Positions 62,421-64,000 of a stretch of 64,000 nucleotides of DNA are shown piece after piece. Positions within the stretch are counted from its first letter, which is position 1, and each line of letters starts with the position of its first letter. The DNA is from Anaeramoeba flamelloides (Eukaryota; Metamonada; Anaeramoebidae): contig JANTQA010000072.1 in NCBI GenBank assembly GCA_027625915.1, forward strand, positions 2,170,001 through 2,234,000. Reading direction: 5' to 3'. A program made the translations under genes and the position numbers. The notes under the pieces were generated by a model that was not told the origin of the DNA, did no database searches, and saw nothing but the letters and a program-made list of their open reading frames with translations.

Positions 62421-64000
62421 TAAGGGTTAAGTGTTTAAAGCACCACATCTGTTACAGGGGGTTGAAGTGACTAAATTCGTAACTTCGAATTCAAAGAGTA
62501 AATTAACACATTCATTGGGAGCATTTAAAAGTTAATTTAGTTTTCTCAAAATAAGGTTAAATTTTGAATTTGAGTTTATCCATGTCATTTCTGGCAGGAT
62601 TGTGCAATTTGGAAAAAATTACTTTTCCCACAATTTTAAAAATATAACCACATATCAACTTTATATCCTCTAATAAACCTGTTGGTAAATCAGAACAGTG
62701 ATAAAAAGTTGAAATAAAAAATAAAAATAAAAATTTTTTTAAAAGTTTCTTTTTTGTTTTAATAAATTGGATTTTCAGAAAATGAACATCAAAAAAAAAC
62801 AGTCTTTGTTATAATAAATATCTCATTTATACATAATTAATGAAGTGTAGCATTTCTTTTGAACTATTATCAACAATAATAACAAATTCTTCTTGGATTA
62901 TTATGAATTAAGATTGGTTCACTATTAACATCATTTCTACTTCACAGAACATAAATCGTTTGCTAATTAAAACAAAAAAATCAACCCTGCTAATTGTTTT
63001 CTTGTGCATATATCCATAAATCTTATTTGTGTTAGGTGTTAATATTTTAAAGAAGCAATACAACACACGTAACTTGCAAAAAAAAAATATTTTATATTTA
63101 AGAATCCAATCGTTTATACCTTGGTCTACCCGATCAATAAACCCTGTATTTGCTGTATAATTAACAGTATTATAATGTGTTTAATTTTATTTTTTTAAGA
63201 TTCCCAATCTTTGTTTAAATTTTTCGTTTAATTTGTTTTTACTTCATAATTTTTTTGTTTTTTTGATTGGAATTGTTGTTTTTATTTTGGATTTGCGAAA
63301 ATGCTTTTATTCAAAATAATTTTATCAAAAATGTTCCAAAAAATGAAAATTTTATATTTTTTGATGTAATTGTTGAGCAACACCTCTTTGAATTTCAGAT
63401 CAAAGAGTCAAAATTTTTCAACATTTAAAAAACTTTTTTCTAGTTTTGGGAAAATCGCTAATCCTTCAAAAGTAAATTGAAATTTTATTTATTGATTTGT
63501 AAAAGGATAGCAAAAGTAAAAAAACATAATTTTGATAAAGACTTTTTAGAATCCCTTCAAATTTGTTTTTAAAACTCGAAATATAGAAAATATCTCACAA
63601 GTTTGTCAATTTGCCAGAATGTAAATTTTGTGTGAAAAAACCCTATACCTTTTAAAAATTGAATTTATTTGCTTAATTATTTTTCAAAAACATTAAAAGG
63701 ACATTTGATTAAAAAAAAATATTACAGACTCATTCTGATATTTAAAAATATTTTAAAGTTTCTCAATTTTTTTTAAAATTATAATATAGGATTTTGTTTT
63801 TACTTTAAAATTTTCATAATCTTGGATATTTGATAGAAAACAATTTTTCAGGATCAGGAAATTTCAAACGTTTTACCATACCCAATAAGGATCTAACTCT
63901 TGATAAATTAATTTAATTTCCAATTTGAAGCTAAATCCTGAAAAATAATTTACTAAAAAAAAAAAAGTATGTTTGTTGTCTAAAAAGACATATATATTAT
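62421..64000. other. Right end of window, no gene seen
   Basis: 1.6 kb of AT-rich DNA. A slightly less AT-rich patch at 62440-62490 (GTTACAGGGGGTTGAAG) has no recognised function. Because the RasGEF exon needs upstream exons, this may be intron of that gene. Confidence 0.4.

Overview
The window is nuclear DNA from a very AT-rich, intron-bearing eukaryotic microbe, most likely an amoeboid protist. The evidence is long proteins full of Asn, Lys and Glu runs, GT-AG introns, the standard stop codons, and a typical amoeba gene set (BEACH, Furry, RasGEF, ankyrin, AAA, Derlin). An Anaeramoeba-like or dictyostelid-like organism would fit, but the sequence alone does not settle the lineage.

Layout: a Derlin gene runs off the left edge (1-620, minus). 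A two-exon tandem AAA ATPase follows (4179-8545, plus), then a two-exon ankyrin-repeat/coiled-coil gene (11943-20649, plus). A giant BEACH/WD40 gene of the neurobeachin/LRBA type (24290-37342, minus) is convergent with the ankyrin gene. It is divergent from a four-exon Furry/Tao3/Mor2 gene (40884-55561, plus). The last exon of a RasGEF gene lies at 58942-60164 (minus). Exon joins were inferred from splice sites, reading phase and family conservation. The BEACH gene has one +1 frame change in an A9 run.

The space between exons is a graveyard of repeats. There are four 5'-truncated or decayed LINE copies (9090-9770, 14487-16367, 21091-22255, 43740-46705). A tRNA-type SINE with a perfect 15-bp target duplication sits inside one of them. 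An unnamed ~890-bp poly-A element (X) occurs once with its target duplication and once as a fragment. A ~550-bp element (here FA) has five copies. There are also several other direct-repeat families, and short elements that are almost pure hairpin. Introns of 2.4, 5.6 and 6.2 kb are made largely of this material, while the coding exons stay open.

The most interesting structure is a possible retroposition network. Three insertions (two LINEs and X) sit in the same A-run of three different FA copies, all in the same relative orientation. LINE, SINE and X also share a short 3' tail before poly-A, preceded by a palindrome in the LINE and by potential stems in the SINE and X. This suggests one LINE machinery that mobilises two unrelated non-autonomous partners. 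A second novelty is a family of modular hairpin elements bounded by a TAGGTT/AACCTA motif.

Among host genes, the AAA protein has lost the Walker B glutamate in both ATPase domains (DQ and DH in place of DE).
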